From: Gordonia phthalatica | GTDB taxonomy: Bacteria > Actinomycetota > Actinomycetes > Mycobacteriales > Mycobacteriaceae | Direction: 5' to 3' | Assembly: GCF_001305675.1 (NCBI RefSeq) | Contig: NZ_CP011853.1 | Coordinates: 2,976,001 to 3,040,000 of the forward strand | Length of the DNA stretch: 64,000 bases | Part shown: in pieces, positions 52,399 to 61,364 of the stretch | Layout of the letters: the number at the start of each line of letters is the position of its first letter | How positions within the stretch are numbered: position 1 is the first letter of the stretch | Position numbers and translations under genes: made by a program | Notes under the pieces: model-generated | Seen by the model: only the letters and a program-made list of their open reading frames with translations | Told to the model about the DNA's origin: nothing | Database searches by the model: none

Positions 52399-53165
52399 TT
52401 GTCGATCACCGGGTTGCTGAGGGTGCCGAGGCCCTGCACGGTGACGGAGACGCGCTGGCCGGCGACCATGGGGCCGATCCCCTCGGGCGTGCCGGTGAGG
52501 ATGACGTCGCCCGGAAGGAGGGTCATGACGCGCGAGACCCATTCAACGATCTCACCGACGCTGTGGAGCATCAGCGAGGTGCGGCTGGACTGCTTGGTCT
52601 CGCCGTCCAGGCGCGTCTCGATGGCGACGTCGGACGGGTCGAAGTCGGTGATGATCCACGGGCCGAGCGGGCAGAAGGTGTCGTAGCCCTTGCCGCGGGT
52701 CCACTGGCCGTCGTACTTCTGCTGGTCGCGCGCGGTGACGTCGTTGGCGACGGTGTAACCAAGGATGACGTCCTTGGCCTTGGCTGCGGGAACGTCCTTG
52801 CAGGGGCGGCCGATGACGATGGCGAGCTCGCCCTCGTAGTCGACGCGCTCGGACGACGGCGGGCGCACGATGGGTGCGTCGGGGCCGATGATCGCGGTGT
52901 TGGGCTTCATGAAGATGACCGGATCGGCCGGCGCCTCGCTGCCCATCTCGGCGGCGTGCGCGGCGTAGTTCTTGCCGATCGCGATGATCTTGGTGGCCAG
53001 GATCGGCGCCAGGAGGCGCGTCTCCGACAGCTTCCAGGTGCGTCCGGTGAACGTCGGGGTGCCGAAGGGATGTTCGGCGATCTCGCGGGCGATCTCCTGC
53101 CCCGCGTCTCCTTCGACGGCGACGAAAGCGACACCGTCAGGACTGGCTACACGACCCAATTTCAT
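52395..53165 (-). CDS. Fumarylacetoacetate hydrolase family protein (Rv2993c-like)
   Basis: 256 residues. Metal site in VDYEGELAIVIGR with upstream IGKNYAAHAAEMG, then TVANDVTARDQQ and TGTPEGIGPM. Members are acylpyruvases, 2-hydroxyhepta-2,4-diene-1,7-dioate isomerases or oxaloacetate decarboxylases. ATG at 53165. Divergent from an MFS transporter across an AT-rich 85-base region. Confidence 0.9.
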   Translation of the reverse strand: MKLGRVASPDGVAFVAVEGDAGQEIAREIAEHPFGTPTFTGRTWKLSETRLLAPILATKIIAIGKNYAAHAAEMGSEAPADPVIFMKPNTAIIGPDAPIVRPPSSERVDYEGELAIVIGRPCKDVPAAKAKDVILGYTVANDVTARDQQKYDGQWTRGKGYDTFCPLGPWIITDFDPSDVAIETRLDGETKQSSRTSLMLHSVGEIVEWVSRVMTLLPGDVILTGTPEGIGPMVAGQRVSVTVQGLGTLSNPVIDK

Positions 53166-53250
53166 GATGTCCAGGCTAACGCACTCTTTCTCGTTGCCTA
53201 TACTGTGGAATATAAATATCAATATATGAGACGGGGAATGTGGGGCGCAG

Positions 53251-54462
53251 ATGACCGACCGCATCGACGACATCTCGACAGCCAGACGCTGGACCATGCT
53301 CGTGTGCTCGCTGATCGCCGCGATGACCACCACGTGCGCCACCGCCGGCGTGGCCTATGTGATTCCGGAACTGCACCGCGCCCACGGGATGTCACTGTCG
53401 TCGGCGGCCACGCTCGCCGCGATCCCGACCATCGGCCTGACCGTCACGATCATCGCCTGGGGTGCGGCGCTGGACCGGTTCGGCGAACGTCGCGTACTCA
53501 TCGTCTCGCTCCTCATCACCCTGGCCGGAACCGGTGCGACGCTCATCGCCGCGATGAGCGGTGCCGGCTTCGCAGTTCTCGCCGTCGGTCTGCTGGCGGG
53601 CGGCCTCGGTGCCGGCGCGGCGAACGGGGCCAGCGGCCGCATCGTCGTCGGTTGGTTCCCGGCGGATCAGCGCGGGACCGCGATGGGCATCCGCCAGATG
53701 GCGCAGCCGCTGGGCGTGGCGGTGTGCGCGTTGACGATGCCGGTGCTCGCCGACCGCGCCGGCGTGGCCGCCGCGTTCGCCGTCCCGACGATCGTGACGG
53801 CGATCGGGCTGGTCGCGGTGATCGCCGCCGTCGTCGATCCCCCGCTCGAGCGCGGTGCGGCGACCGGACGCGCGGCCAATCCCTACCGCCGCGCATCGTT
53901 CCTGCAACGCGTCCATGCGGTGAGCGTGCTCCTGGTGATCCCGCAGTCGATGCTGTGGACGTTCGTGCCCGCCTGGCTGATCGTCGCGCACGGATGGTCG
54001 CCGCTGAGCGCAGGCGTGCTGGTGACGGTGACGCAGGTGATCGGTGCGGCCGGACGAATCGTGGCCGGCAGGATCTCCGACGTCGTCGGCTCCCGGATGC
54101 GGCCGATCCGATCCATTGCGGTCGCCGCCGCAGTGTGCGCCGGGCTGCTGGCGCTGACCGACTGGCTCGACTCCCCCGTCGCCGCCGTGGTCATGGTCTT
54201 CGCGACCGTCAGTTCGGTCGCCGACAACGGCCTCGCGTTCACCGCGATCGCCGAGTTCGCGGGCGGTTCGTGGAGCGGTCGTGCGCTCGGCGTGCAGAAC
54301 ACCGGCCAGTACGTGGCGACTGCGGCCAGCACACCGGTCTTCGGTGCGCTGATCGAGTTCGCCGGCTATCCAGCCGCATTCGCGGTCGCGGCGGTCGCCC
54401 CGGTGCTCGCGATCCCCCTGGTGCCGAAGGACCCGCAGGTCAGCGAGGAACTGGTCGAGTAG
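53251..54462 (+). CDS. MFS transporter (Rv2994-like)
   Basis: 403 residues with 12 predicted membrane helices. The loop 2-3 motif reads GAALDRFGERRVLI (usually GxLaDrxGrrxxl) and a second copy ISDVVGSRMRPIRS follows the central loop. Substrate unknown. Position divergent from the FAH gene is shared with M. tuberculosis (from memory), which suggests it moves a related metabolite. Confidence 0.9.
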   Translation: MTDRIDDISTARRWTMLVCSLIAAMTTTCATAGVAYVIPELHRAHGMSLSSAATLAAIPTIGLTVTIIAWGAALDRFGERRVLIVSLLITLAGTGATLIAAMSGAGFAVLAVGLLAGGLGAGAANGASGRIVVGWFPADQRGTAMGIRQMAQPLGVAVCALTMPVLADRAGVAAAFAVPTIVTAIGLVAVIAAVVDPPLERGAATGRAANPYRRASFLQRVHAVSVLLVIPQSMLWTFVPAWLIVAHGWSPLSAGVLVTVTQVIGAAGRIVAGRISDVVGSRMRPIRSIAVAAAVCAGLLALTDWLDSPVAAVVMVFATVSSVADNGLAFTAIAEFAGGSWSGRALGVQNTGQYVATAASTPVFGALIEFAGYPAAFAVAAVAPVLAIPLVPKDPQVSEELVE

Positions 54463-54488
54463 CGGCCGCCTGCGCCTCGCACCGGACG

Positions 54489-55115
54489 CTAATACCACTC
54501 GCCGTCGATCTGCTGGAGATCGTCGACCGGGTACCCGTACCGATCGACCATCTCCTGCCGCGAGAACGAACGCGACTCGGGTGAGATCAGCCTGCAGAGC
54601 GGTCCGTCGATGATCCGCAGATCCTGGCGGATCCCATCGTTGACCTCACTCATCTGCGCGACGCCGATGTGCAGGAGCTTCGGAGCTGCGAGATAACCGC
54701 TGGTGAAGCGCAGCGGACGATCGACAGCGACGCGATACGCGAGCATGCCTTCGAAGTAGTACGACAACCGGCTGAAGTCGCGGGGCTTCAGGTGGAATCG
54801 TCGCTCGTGCGCTCGGTCGCCGCTGATCGCAGTGACGGTCGCGACGGACTCGTCGTCGACGTTGAAGAGTTCGGGAATCAGGTCGAGGTACCTCGAGTCG
54901 TCCTCACCGATGAACGCTCCCGCTTCGAACATCGTGATGGATGTGGGAAGCCCGAACGCCGTCAGCAATGCGATGAGCCTGCGGTATCTGAGCGCGCGGG
55001 GTGGGTTGTCGGCGAACTCGCGTTCACTCCAGCGCTGCGACGCAGGTGCGAGACCGTGAAGGTCCAGGTAGGCGTCGAGAAGTGTCTGGGCGGTGTAGTC
55101 CTGCGACGAGGTCAT
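54489..55115 (-). CDS. Unrecognised protein (ORFan-like)
   Basis: 208 residues, soluble, no clear motif. It includes AQTLLDAYLDLHGLAPASQRWSEREF and FHLKPRDFSRLSYYFEGMLAYRV. RBS GGAGA 5 bases upstream of ATG at 55115. The DNA is visibly less GC-rich than the flanking genes, and there is no counterpart in this position in the mycobacterial order I recall. Possibly acquired. Confidence 0.65.
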   Translation of the reverse strand: MTSSQDYTAQTLLDAYLDLHGLAPASQRWSEREFADNPPRALRYRRLIALLTAFGLPTSITMFEAGAFIGEDDSRYLDLIPELFNVDDESVATVTAISGDRAHERRFHLKPRDFSRLSYYFEGMLAYRVAVDRPLRFTSGYLAAPKLLHIGVAQMSEVNDGIRQDLRIIDGPLCRLISPESRSFSRQEMVDRYGYPVDDLQQIDGEWY

Positions 55116-55180
55116 ATGGTCTCCGTTCGTGTTCGGAGCAGTGATACCCCGCGCCTACGACAGACTCCCCCGCTGAACGC

Positions 55181-55214
55181 GAGAGGGCCCGCACCAACCG
55201 GTGCGGGCCCTCTC
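55181..55214 (-). terminator. Terminator after leuB
   Basis: Perfect 15-bp stem GAGAGGGCCCGCACC / GGTGCGGGCCCTCTC with a 4-base loop, 13 bases beyond the leuB stop. Confidence 0.85.
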
Positions 55215-55226
55215 ATGAATCGTGTC

Positions 55227-56252
55227 TCAGACGAGCGCCAGGATCTCGTCGCCCACTTCGGTGGTGGAACCGCGCGTCTCGCCGCGCTGGGCGACGGACT
55301 GCGCGACGGCCTTCTCCACCCGAGCGGCGCCCTCGTCGTCACCGAGGTGACGCAGCAGGAGGCTGACGGAGAGGATTGCGGCCGTGGGGTCGGCGATGTT
55401 CTGACCGGCGATGTCCGGCGCGCTGCCGTGGACCGGCTCGAACATCGACGGGTTGGTGCGGGTGGCGTCGATGTTGCCCGATGCCGCCAGACCGATGCCG
55501 CCGGAGACCGCTGCCGCCAGGTCGGTAATGATGTCGCCGAACAGGTTGTCGGTGACGATCACGTCGAAGCGGCCGGGGTCGGTGACCATGAAGATGGTCG
55601 CGGCGTCGATGTGCAGGTAGTCGGTGACCACCTCCGGGTACTCTTTGCCGACCTCCTCGACGGTGCGGGCCCACATGGAGCCTGCGAAGGTGAGGACGTT
55701 GGTCTTGTGCACCAGGGTCAGCTTCTTGCCGCGGACCTGGGCCCGGGCGAAGGCGTCGCGGACCACGCGCTCGATGCCGAAGCGGGTGTTGACGCTGACC
55801 TCGGTCGCGACCTCGTTCGGTGTGCCGACGCGGATCGCACCGCCGTTGCCGGTGTACGGCCCCTCGGTGCCCTCGCGGACGACGACGAAGTCGATCTTCG
55901 GATCGCCGGCGAGCGGTGAGTCGACGCCGTCGAACAGCAGCGACGGACGCAGGTTCACGTGGTGATCCATGATGAACCGCAGCTTCAGGAGGAAGCCGCG
56001 CTCCAGCGTTCCGGACGGGACCGACGGGTCGCCGATCGCGCCGAGGAGGATCGCATCGTGCTCGCGCAGCGATGCGACGTCCTCGTCGGTCAGCAGTTCG
56101 CCGGTCGCGTGGTAGCGACGCGCGCCGAAGTCGTACTCGGTGGTCTCGACGTCGGGGTGCAGCTTGCGCAGCACTCGGAGTGCCTGTTCGACGACCTCGG
56201 GGCCGATGCCGTCGCCCGGGATCACCGCGAGCTTCATGGGCGCGTCGGTCAC
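55227..56252 (-). CDS. leuB: 3-isopropylmalate dehydrogenase
   Basis: 341 residues. KLAVIPGDGIGPEVVEQ, LRFIMDHHVNLRPS, and the metal-substrate region NLFGDIITDLAA; the NAD-binding motif GSAPDIAGQNIADP. Oxidative decarboxylation of 3-isopropylmalate in leucine synthesis. GTG start overlaps the serA stop (GTGA), the actinobacterial serA-leuB pair. Likely an LtbR target. Confidence 0.98.
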   Translation of the reverse strand: MTDAPMKLAVIPGDGIGPEVVEQALRVLRKLHPDVETTEYDFGARRYHATGELLTDEDVASLREHDAILLGAIGDPSVPSGTLERGFLLKLRFIMDHHVNLRPSLLFDGVDSPLAGDPKIDFVVVREGTEGPYTGNGGAIRVGTPNEVATEVSVNTRFGIERVVRDAFARAQVRGKKLTLVHKTNVLTFAGSMWARTVEEVGKEYPEVVTDYLHIDAATIFMVTDPGRFDVIVTDNLFGDIITDLAAAVSGGIGLAASGNIDATRTNPSMFEPVHGSAPDIAGQNIADPTAAILSVSLLLRHLGDDEGAARVEKAVAQSVAQRGETRGSTTEVGDEILALV

Positions 56253-57844
56253 GACAGATCCACCTGCTTGATGTTGGTGGCGGAGACGGCCTCGCCGACC
56301 GAGGCGAGCTCGGCGTCGGTGAGTTCGCGGTTCAGGCGCAGGATCATGGTGGCGCCCTCGCCGTCGGCGTCCTGGGCCAGCGCGGCGGCGACGATGTCGA
56401 CGCCGGCGTTGCCGAGGACGGTGCCGATCTTGCCGAGCGAGCCGGGCTGGTCGGCGTAGCTGACGAGCAGGTTGCGACCCTCGGCGCGGAGGTCGAAGTT
56501 GCGGCCGTTGACGTTGACGATCTTCTCGACCTGCTTGGGGCCGGTCAGGGTGCCCGCGACGTTGACGACGCTGCCGTCTGCGAAGATCGCGCGCACGTCC
56601 ACCTGGCTGCGGTGGTTGGGGCTCTCGGTCTCGGTGACGACCTCGTGGCTCACGCCGCGCTCGCCCGCGACCGACGGTGCGTTGACGAAGGTGATGGGCT
56701 CGTCGACGACGGCCGAGAACAGGCCGCGCAGGGCCGACAGGCCGAGGACCTCGACGGGGCTGGCGGCCAGCTCTCCGCGCACCTCGACGACCAGGTTGGT
56801 GGGCATGCCCTCGGCGACGACACCGGCGAGGACGCCGAGCTTGCGCGAGAGCTCCAGCCAGGGAGCGACCTCGTCGTCGACCGGGCCGCCGGTGATGTTG
56901 ACGGCGTCGGGAACGAACTGGCCGGAGAGTGCGAGCTTCACGCTGGCCGCGACGTCGGTGCCGGCACGGTCCTGTGCCTCGGCGGTGGAGGCGCCCAGGT
57001 GCGGGGTGACGACGACCTGGGGCAGCTCGAACAGCGGCGAGTCGGTGCAGGGCTCGGAGTCGAAGACGTCCAGGCCTGCGCCGCGGACCTTGCCGGCGTT
57101 GATGGCGTCGGCGAGCGCCTGCTCGACGATCAGGCCGCCGCGGGCGGCGTTGACGATGATCACGCCCTCCTTGACCTTGGCGAGCTGCTCGGCGCCGATG
57201 AGGCCGGCCGTCTCCTTGGTCTTCGGGAGGTGGATGGTGATGAAGTCCGCGCGCTCGAGGAGTTCGTCGAGCGACACGAGCTCGATGCCGAGCTGCGCAG
57301 CGCGAGCGGCGGAGGCGTAGGGATCGTAGGCGATGATCTTGGCCTCGAAAGCCGCCAGACGCTGACCGACCAACTGGCCGATGCGGCCCAGGCCGATGAC
57401 GCCGACGGTCTTGTCGAAGAGCTCGACACCCGAGAACGACGATCGCTTCCAGGTGTGGTCGCGCAGGGTCGCGTCGGCGGCGGGGACCTGGCGGGCGGCC
57501 GACATCAGCAGCGCGATGGCGTGCTCGGCGGCGGAGTGGATGTTGGAGGTCGGCGCGTTGACGACCATGACGCCGCGCTCGGTGGCCGCCGGGATGTCGA
57601 CGTTGTCGAGGCCGACGCCTGCGCGGGCGACGATCTTGAGGTTCTTGCCCGCGTCGAGGACTTCCGCGTCCACGGTCGTGGCCGAACGGACGAGGATGGC
57701 GTCGGCGTCGACGACGGCTTCGAGCAGCTTCGGACGATCAGGGCCGTCTACCCACCGGACTTCGACCTCGGTGCCGAGGGCTTCGACGGTCGACGGGGCG
57801 AGTTTGTCAGCAATGAGGACGACGGGACGGCCGCTTTCGGTCAC
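56249..57844 (-). CDS. serA: D-3-phosphoglycerate dehydrogenase (long type with ASB and ACT domains)
   Basis: 531 residues. NAD motif VGVIGLGRIGQLVGQRL, catalytic GARAGVGLDNVD-like RAGVGLDNVD and TPHLGASTAEAQ with the catalytic His. Residues about 320-450 are the intervening ASB domain and 455-531 the ACT domain (LVSYADQPGSLGKIGTVLG), the serine-inhibited architecture of M. tuberculosis SerA1. GTG start with GGAGA 9 bases upstream. Confidence 0.97.
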   Translation of the reverse strand: MTESGRPVVLIADKLAPSTVEALGTEVEVRWVDGPDRPKLLEAVVDADAILVRSATTVDAEVLDAGKNLKIVARAGVGLDNVDIPAATERGVMVVNAPTSNIHSAAEHAIALLMSAARQVPAADATLRDHTWKRSSFSGVELFDKTVGVIGLGRIGQLVGQRLAAFEAKIIAYDPYASAARAAQLGIELVSLDELLERADFITIHLPKTKETAGLIGAEQLAKVKEGVIIVNAARGGLIVEQALADAINAGKVRGAGLDVFDSEPCTDSPLFELPQVVVTPHLGASTAEAQDRAGTDVAASVKLALSGQFVPDAVNITGGPVDDEVAPWLELSRKLGVLAGVVAEGMPTNLVVEVRGELAASPVEVLGLSALRGLFSAVVDEPITFVNAPSVAGERGVSHEVVTETESPNHRSQVDVRAIFADGSVVNVAGTLTGPKQVEKIVNVNGRNFDLRAEGRNLLVSYADQPGSLGKIGTVLGNAGVDIVAAALAQDADGEGATMILRLNRELTDAELASVGEAVSATNIKQVDLS

Positions 57845-58120
57845 TGAGGATCTCCAAGGTTCTTCCGGTGGAGAGTGCCAGGTCCGGCACCCAAGACTTG
57901 CAAGAACATGGTAGTGCGCGTCACCCCGGCCGGCATATTCGGGCTGGTTTCGATGTGGTGTCCGCCACGCGGTCGGGGTAGATTTCTGACGTCGTCTCAA
58001 TTCCGTCACAACATTCCCACGGTGTGACGTGAGCGTTGGGGGTTTGACGCGGGGGCATCTAGGGTGGGCAGGTCGCCGCATGCGCGGCCGAGAAGACTGA
58101 AGAACTGAGCGGAGATGCAC

Positions 58121-58786
58121 ATGAAGAAGTTGACGGTGCTGATCGCGGTGCTCGCGGCCGGCCTGTTGTCGCTGGTCGGAGTGGGTGTCGCCGATGCAGC
58201 CCCCAAGGTTCCGCTCGGCGGCGGATCCGGCATCCTGGTCCTCCAGGGTGGCAACAAGGCGGCGGCGTGCACGGTCACGACCGTGGGCCGTCCGACCGCA
58301 GGCGCCAACAAGGGACAGTTGATCGCCGTGACCGCAGGCCACTGCGGCAAGCCGGGCCAGCGAGTCCTCTCGGAGAACTTCCAGAGCCGCGGTGAGATCG
58401 GCCGGATCGCGTACAGCGCCTCCGACATCGACGTCGCCGTCATCAAGCTGAACTCGAACGTCGCACCGCTGCGCACCGTCCGCGGCGTCACGATCCGCAA
58501 GGTCAACACCGCACCGGTCCAGTTCCCGACCGTGCTGTGCAAGACCGGCCGCACCACGGGCAAGACCTGTGGCGTCACCTGGTTCTCGGACAACTCGTCG
58601 CACTTCAGCCAGATCTGCGTGGTCGAAGGTGATTCCGGCAGCCCGGTCGTCGTCGGCGATCAGCTGGTCGGCATGGTCAACGCGTACTACTTCGTCTCCT
58701 GCCTCGGCCCGGAGACCGGCACCAACGCGGGCGCGATCATGAACCGCCTCAACAAGATCGGCTACCAGAACTTCAAGCCGGTGTAG
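58121..58786 (+). CDS. Secreted S1-family (chymotrypsin-like) serine protease
   Basis: 221 residues with a signal peptide (about 1-27, ending ADAAP). Triad: His in VTAGHCGKPG, Asp in ASDIDVAVIKL, Ser in GDSGSPVVVGD. The Cys pairs (ACTV/GHC; LCKT/KTCG; QIC/SCLG) would form three disulfides. No pro-region, unlike streptogrisins. ATG at 58121 has GGAG 6 bases upstream; ATG 58115 is less likely. Terminator follows. Confidence 0.9.
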   Translation: MKKLTVLIAVLAAGLLSLVGVGVADAAPKVPLGGGSGILVLQGGNKAAACTVTTVGRPTAGANKGQLIAVTAGHCGKPGQRVLSENFQSRGEIGRIAYSASDIDVAVIKLNSNVAPLRTVRGVTIRKVNTAPVQFPTVLCKTGRTTGKTCGVTWFSDNSSHFSQICVVEGDSGSPVVVGDQLVGMVNAYYFVSCLGPETGTNAGAIMNRLNKIGYQNFKPV

Positions 58787-58805
58787 TCGGACAACAGCTC
58801 AAAGA

Positions 58806-58840
58806 GGTCGGGCCCCGAGATGTCATCTCGGGGCCCGACC
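58806..58840 (+). terminator. Terminator after the S1 protease gene
   Basis: 16-bp perfect stem GGTCGGGCCCCGAGAT with its complement, loop GTC, followed by TTTCTG. It lies between convergent genes and may work both ways. Confidence 0.85.
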
Positions 58841-58858
58841 TTTCTGCGTCGCTGCGAT

Positions 58859-59305
58859 TCACGCCGTCGCGGACGTCTCCACGGCGGCCCGCAGCGCCTG
58901 CTCGGTCTGCTTCACCGCCTGTCCCACCACCGGCTCGATGAGCGCGCCGAGAGCGCGCCCGGCGAGGCCGCCCGGGAGGTTGTAGTCGAAGTTGACGTCG
59001 ACCAACGTCTGGTCGCCGTCGGACGAGAAGCGCCAGCCGGTCTCGACGTCGAATCCATCGATGGAACTGAGGACGACGACCTCGTTCTCGACCCATTCGG
59101 TCACCTTCAGGGTGGACTTCAGGTTCTTGGGGCCGATCTTCATGATCGCGTCGTACGTGGCGCCCAGTCCGGACGTCTGCTCGGTGATCGGCGTGAACTT
59201 CGTGACGCCGAACATCCAGTCCGGGACGTTGCGGTAGTCGTCCACGTAGGCGAAGACGTGCTCGCGCGGCGCTCCGGTGGTCACGGTTTGGCGGACTCCA
59301 GGCAT
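58859..59305 (-). CDS. SRPBCC (START-like) protein, paralogue 1
   Basis: 148 residues, helix-grip fold: ATTGAPREHVFAYVDDYRNVPDWMFGVTKFTPITEQ at the N-terminus and a long C-terminal helix (GRALGALIEPVVGQAVKQTEQALRAA). Such proteins bind hydrophobic ligands. RBS AGGAG 6 bases before ATG at 59305. Closely related to the next gene, so a tandem duplication. Confidence 0.88.
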   Translation of the reverse strand: MPGVRQTVTTGAPREHVFAYVDDYRNVPDWMFGVTKFTPITEQTSGLGATYDAIMKIGPKNLKSTLKVTEWVENEVVVLSSIDGFDVETGWRFSSDGDQTLVDVNFDYNLPGGLAGRALGALIEPVVGQAVKQTEQALRAAVETSATA

Positions 59306-59528
59306 GAAGGCTCCTGAGTGATCGATCGTGGTCGGCATCAGGCACAGTGGCGTGCCTGATGTTGTCCATCCCACAATGCCATGCACCGATGGCAAGGTTC
59401 TACGCAGCCCCGGCATGTTCCGGCGAATGCCTGGCAAACGCGAACAGACCCCGCCGTCGGACCGTCCACTGATCGAATGACCAGCTGTCCGGTTCAGGCG
59501 GGGCCCATCTCTCGACTCAATCTCGCAA

Positions 59529-59552
59529 AGCGCGCGCAAACCGCGGCGCGCT
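59529..59552 (-). terminator. Possible terminator after SRPBCC paralogue 2
   Basis: AGCGCGC and GCGCGCT arms around a 10-base loop, starting at the stop codon of the gene at 59552. Short and without a U-tract. Confidence 0.35.
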
Positions 59553-59992
59553 CAGCCTTCGACGGCGTCGCGGATCTTGCTCTCGGTGTGCTTGACGCCC
59601 TGCTCGGCGAACGGTCCGATCAATCCGCCGAGCACCTTGCCTGCCAGGCCGCCCGGCAGCGTGTACCCGAAGAGCACGCTCAAGACGGTGGTTCCGGGCT
59701 CGTCGCCGTCGGCGAAGCGCCATTCGGTGTCGGCGCCGAAGCCCTTCACCGACTCCAGCTTGATCACCTCGCCCTCGACCCACTCGGTGCACTCGACCGT
59801 CGACGTCAGCTCCTTGGGTCCGATCTTGATGGCGGTCTCGAAGATCGAACCGAGACCGTGATCGACGTCGGTGGTCGGCGTGAACCGCCCGACGCCGAAC
59901 ATGTACTCGGGCACGTTGCGGTAGTCGTCGACGTACGCGAAGACCTTCTCGCGCGGGCTGTTGATGACTGCTTCGTGACGGACTTCGCCCAT
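59552..59992 (-). CDS. SRPBCC (START-like) protein, paralogue 2
   Basis: 146 residues. Shares with paralogue 1 the pattern VFAYVDDYRNVP-x-x-MFGV, IKIGPKEL-like KIGPK(N/E)L(K/T)ST, and LPGGLAGxxLGxLIxP. Tandem copies of this type occur in Gordonia and mycobacteria. 246 bases separate the two genes and no gene lies between. RBS GGGGAG about 7 bases before ATG. Confidence 0.88.
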   Translation of the reverse strand: MGEVRHEAVINSPREKVFAYVDDYRNVPEYMFGVGRFTPTTDVDHGLGSIFETAIKIGPKELTSTVECTEWVEGEVIKLESVKGFGADTEWRFADGDEPGTTVLSVLFGYTLPGGLAGKVLGGLIGPFAEQGVKHTESKIRDAVEG

Positions 59993-60063
59993 CGGGCACT
60001 CCCCTGCTTTCGTGACCGCGGGCCATTCCGCGGTGCGTTGCGCTGCATAGTATCTCGGTGACA

Positions 60064-60180
60064 GATGCGTCTGTCCCGGACACCATCCGCGTCTCCCGAC
60101 GACATCTGCGTCGTCCGGGACGACGCAGGTGTCGGTGGGAGACGCATGTGTCGGAAAAGACCGCAGATGCGTCTCCCGGC
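60064..60180. repeat. Palindromic array element C upstream of the ilvC terminator
   Basis: A perfect 23-base palindrome (60106-60128, arms CTGCGTCGTCC around G) is flanked by GCGTCT at 60068 and 60089 on the left and by inverted GACGCA at 60122 and 60141 on the right, with a further GCGTCT at 60169. Spacing is 19-21 bases. Same architecture as elements A and B but a different core. Confidence 0.8.
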
Positions 60181-60190
60181 GACAAACGCG

Positions 60191-60227
60191 TACGGCCCCG
60201 CACCCCTGGACGGGGTGCGGGGCCGTA
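60191..60227 (-). terminator. Terminator after ilvC
   Basis: 16-bp perfect stem TACGGCCCCGCACCCC with its complement around 5 bases, 16 bases beyond the ilvC stop. Confidence 0.85.
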
Positions 60228-60242
60228 GGTACAGCGGTGAGA

Positions 60243-61256
60243 CTACGCGGTCTCGGTGATCGGGCGGTCGACCCAGCTCATCAGGTCGCGCAGCTTCTGG
60301 CCGGTGACCTCGATCGGGTGCTCGGCGTTCTCCTTGCGGAGACCCTCGAGCTCCTTGTTGCCGCCCTCCACGTTGGCGACGAGACGCTTGACGAAGGTGC
60401 CGTCCTGGATGTCGGACAGGATCGCCTTCATGCGCTCCTTGGTGTCGGCGTCGATGACGCGCGGGCCCGACAGGTAGCCGCCGAACTCAGCGGTGTCGGA
60501 CACCGAGTAGTTCATGCGGGCGATGCCGCCCTCGTACATGAGGTCGACGATCAGCTTCAACTCGTGCAGGCACTCGAAGTAGGCCATCTCGGGGGCGTAG
60601 CCCGCCTCGATCAGGACCTCGAAACCGGTCTTGACGAGCTCCTCGGTGCCGCCGCACAGCACGGCCTGCTCACCGAAGAGGTCGGTCTCGGTCTCTTCCT
60701 TGAAGTCGGTCTTGATGACGCCGGCGCGGGTGCCGCCGATGCCCTTGGCGTAGCTGAGCGCCAGCGCCTGGCCCTCGCCCTTGGGGTCCTGGTGGACGGC
60801 GATAAGCGCCGGAACGCCCTTGCCGTCGACGAACTGGCGGCGGACCAGGTGGCCCGGGCCCTTCGGAGCGACCATGCCGATGGTGATGTTCTCGGCGGGC
60901 TTGATCAGCTCGAAGTGGATGTTGAGGCCGTGGCCGAAGAACAGCGCGTCGCCGTCCTTCAGGTTCGGCTCGATGTCGTTGGTGAAGATCGACGCCTGGC
61001 TGGTGTCGGGCGCCAGCAGCATGATGACGTCGGCCCACGCGGCGGCCTCGGCGGTCGTCATGACCTTGAGACCCTGCTCCTCGGCCTTCTCGCGCGACGG
61101 CGAGCCCTCACGGAGGCCGATGACGACCTCGACGCCCGAGTCGCGGAGCGACAGCGAGTGCGCATGGCCCTGGCTGCCGTAACCGATCACAGCGACCTTA
61201 CGGCCCTGGATGATCGACAGGTCGGCATCATCGTCGTAGAACATCTCGACTGCCAC
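60243..61256 (-). CDS. ilvC: Ketol-acid reductoisomerase, class I
   Basis: 337 residues. NADPH site VAVIGYGSQGHAHSLSLRDSG with VVIGLREGSPSR; Mg and substrate residues in TDLFGEQAVLCGG, GYAPEMAYFECLHELKLIVDLMYEGG. Second step of isoleucine/valine synthesis. GTG at 61256 with AGGGA 6-7 bases upstream. The 108-base gap from ilvN leaves room for its own promoter. Confidence 0.98.
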   Translation of the reverse strand: MAVEMFYDDDADLSIIQGRKVAVIGYGSQGHAHSLSLRDSGVEVVIGLREGSPSREKAEEQGLKVMTTAEAAAWADVIMLLAPDTSQASIFTNDIEPNLKDGDALFFGHGLNIHFELIKPAENITIGMVAPKGPGHLVRRQFVDGKGVPALIAVHQDPKGEGQALALSYAKGIGGTRAGVIKTDFKEETETDLFGEQAVLCGGTEELVKTGFEVLIEAGYAPEMAYFECLHELKLIVDLMYEGGIARMNYSVSDTAEFGGYLSGPRVIDADTKERMKAILSDIQDGTFVKRLVANVEGGNKELEGLRKENAEHPIEVTGQKLRDLMSWVDRPITETA

Positions 61257-61364
61257 GGTAAATCCCTTCAATACGGTCTAGCTCTTGATGTTGGTTGTGT
61301 CTATTGTGTCGTGTCGGTGTGACGGACGACGCGGGCGGGTGCCCGCTGCGACGTCAGGTCCGGT

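Noticed and set aside
53166..53250. A regulator palindrome in the FAH/MFS divergent region
   Set aside because: The region is strikingly AT-rich (TATAAATATCAATATATG), which creates apparent symmetry; no arm longer than about five bases holds up. It probably just contains the two promoters.
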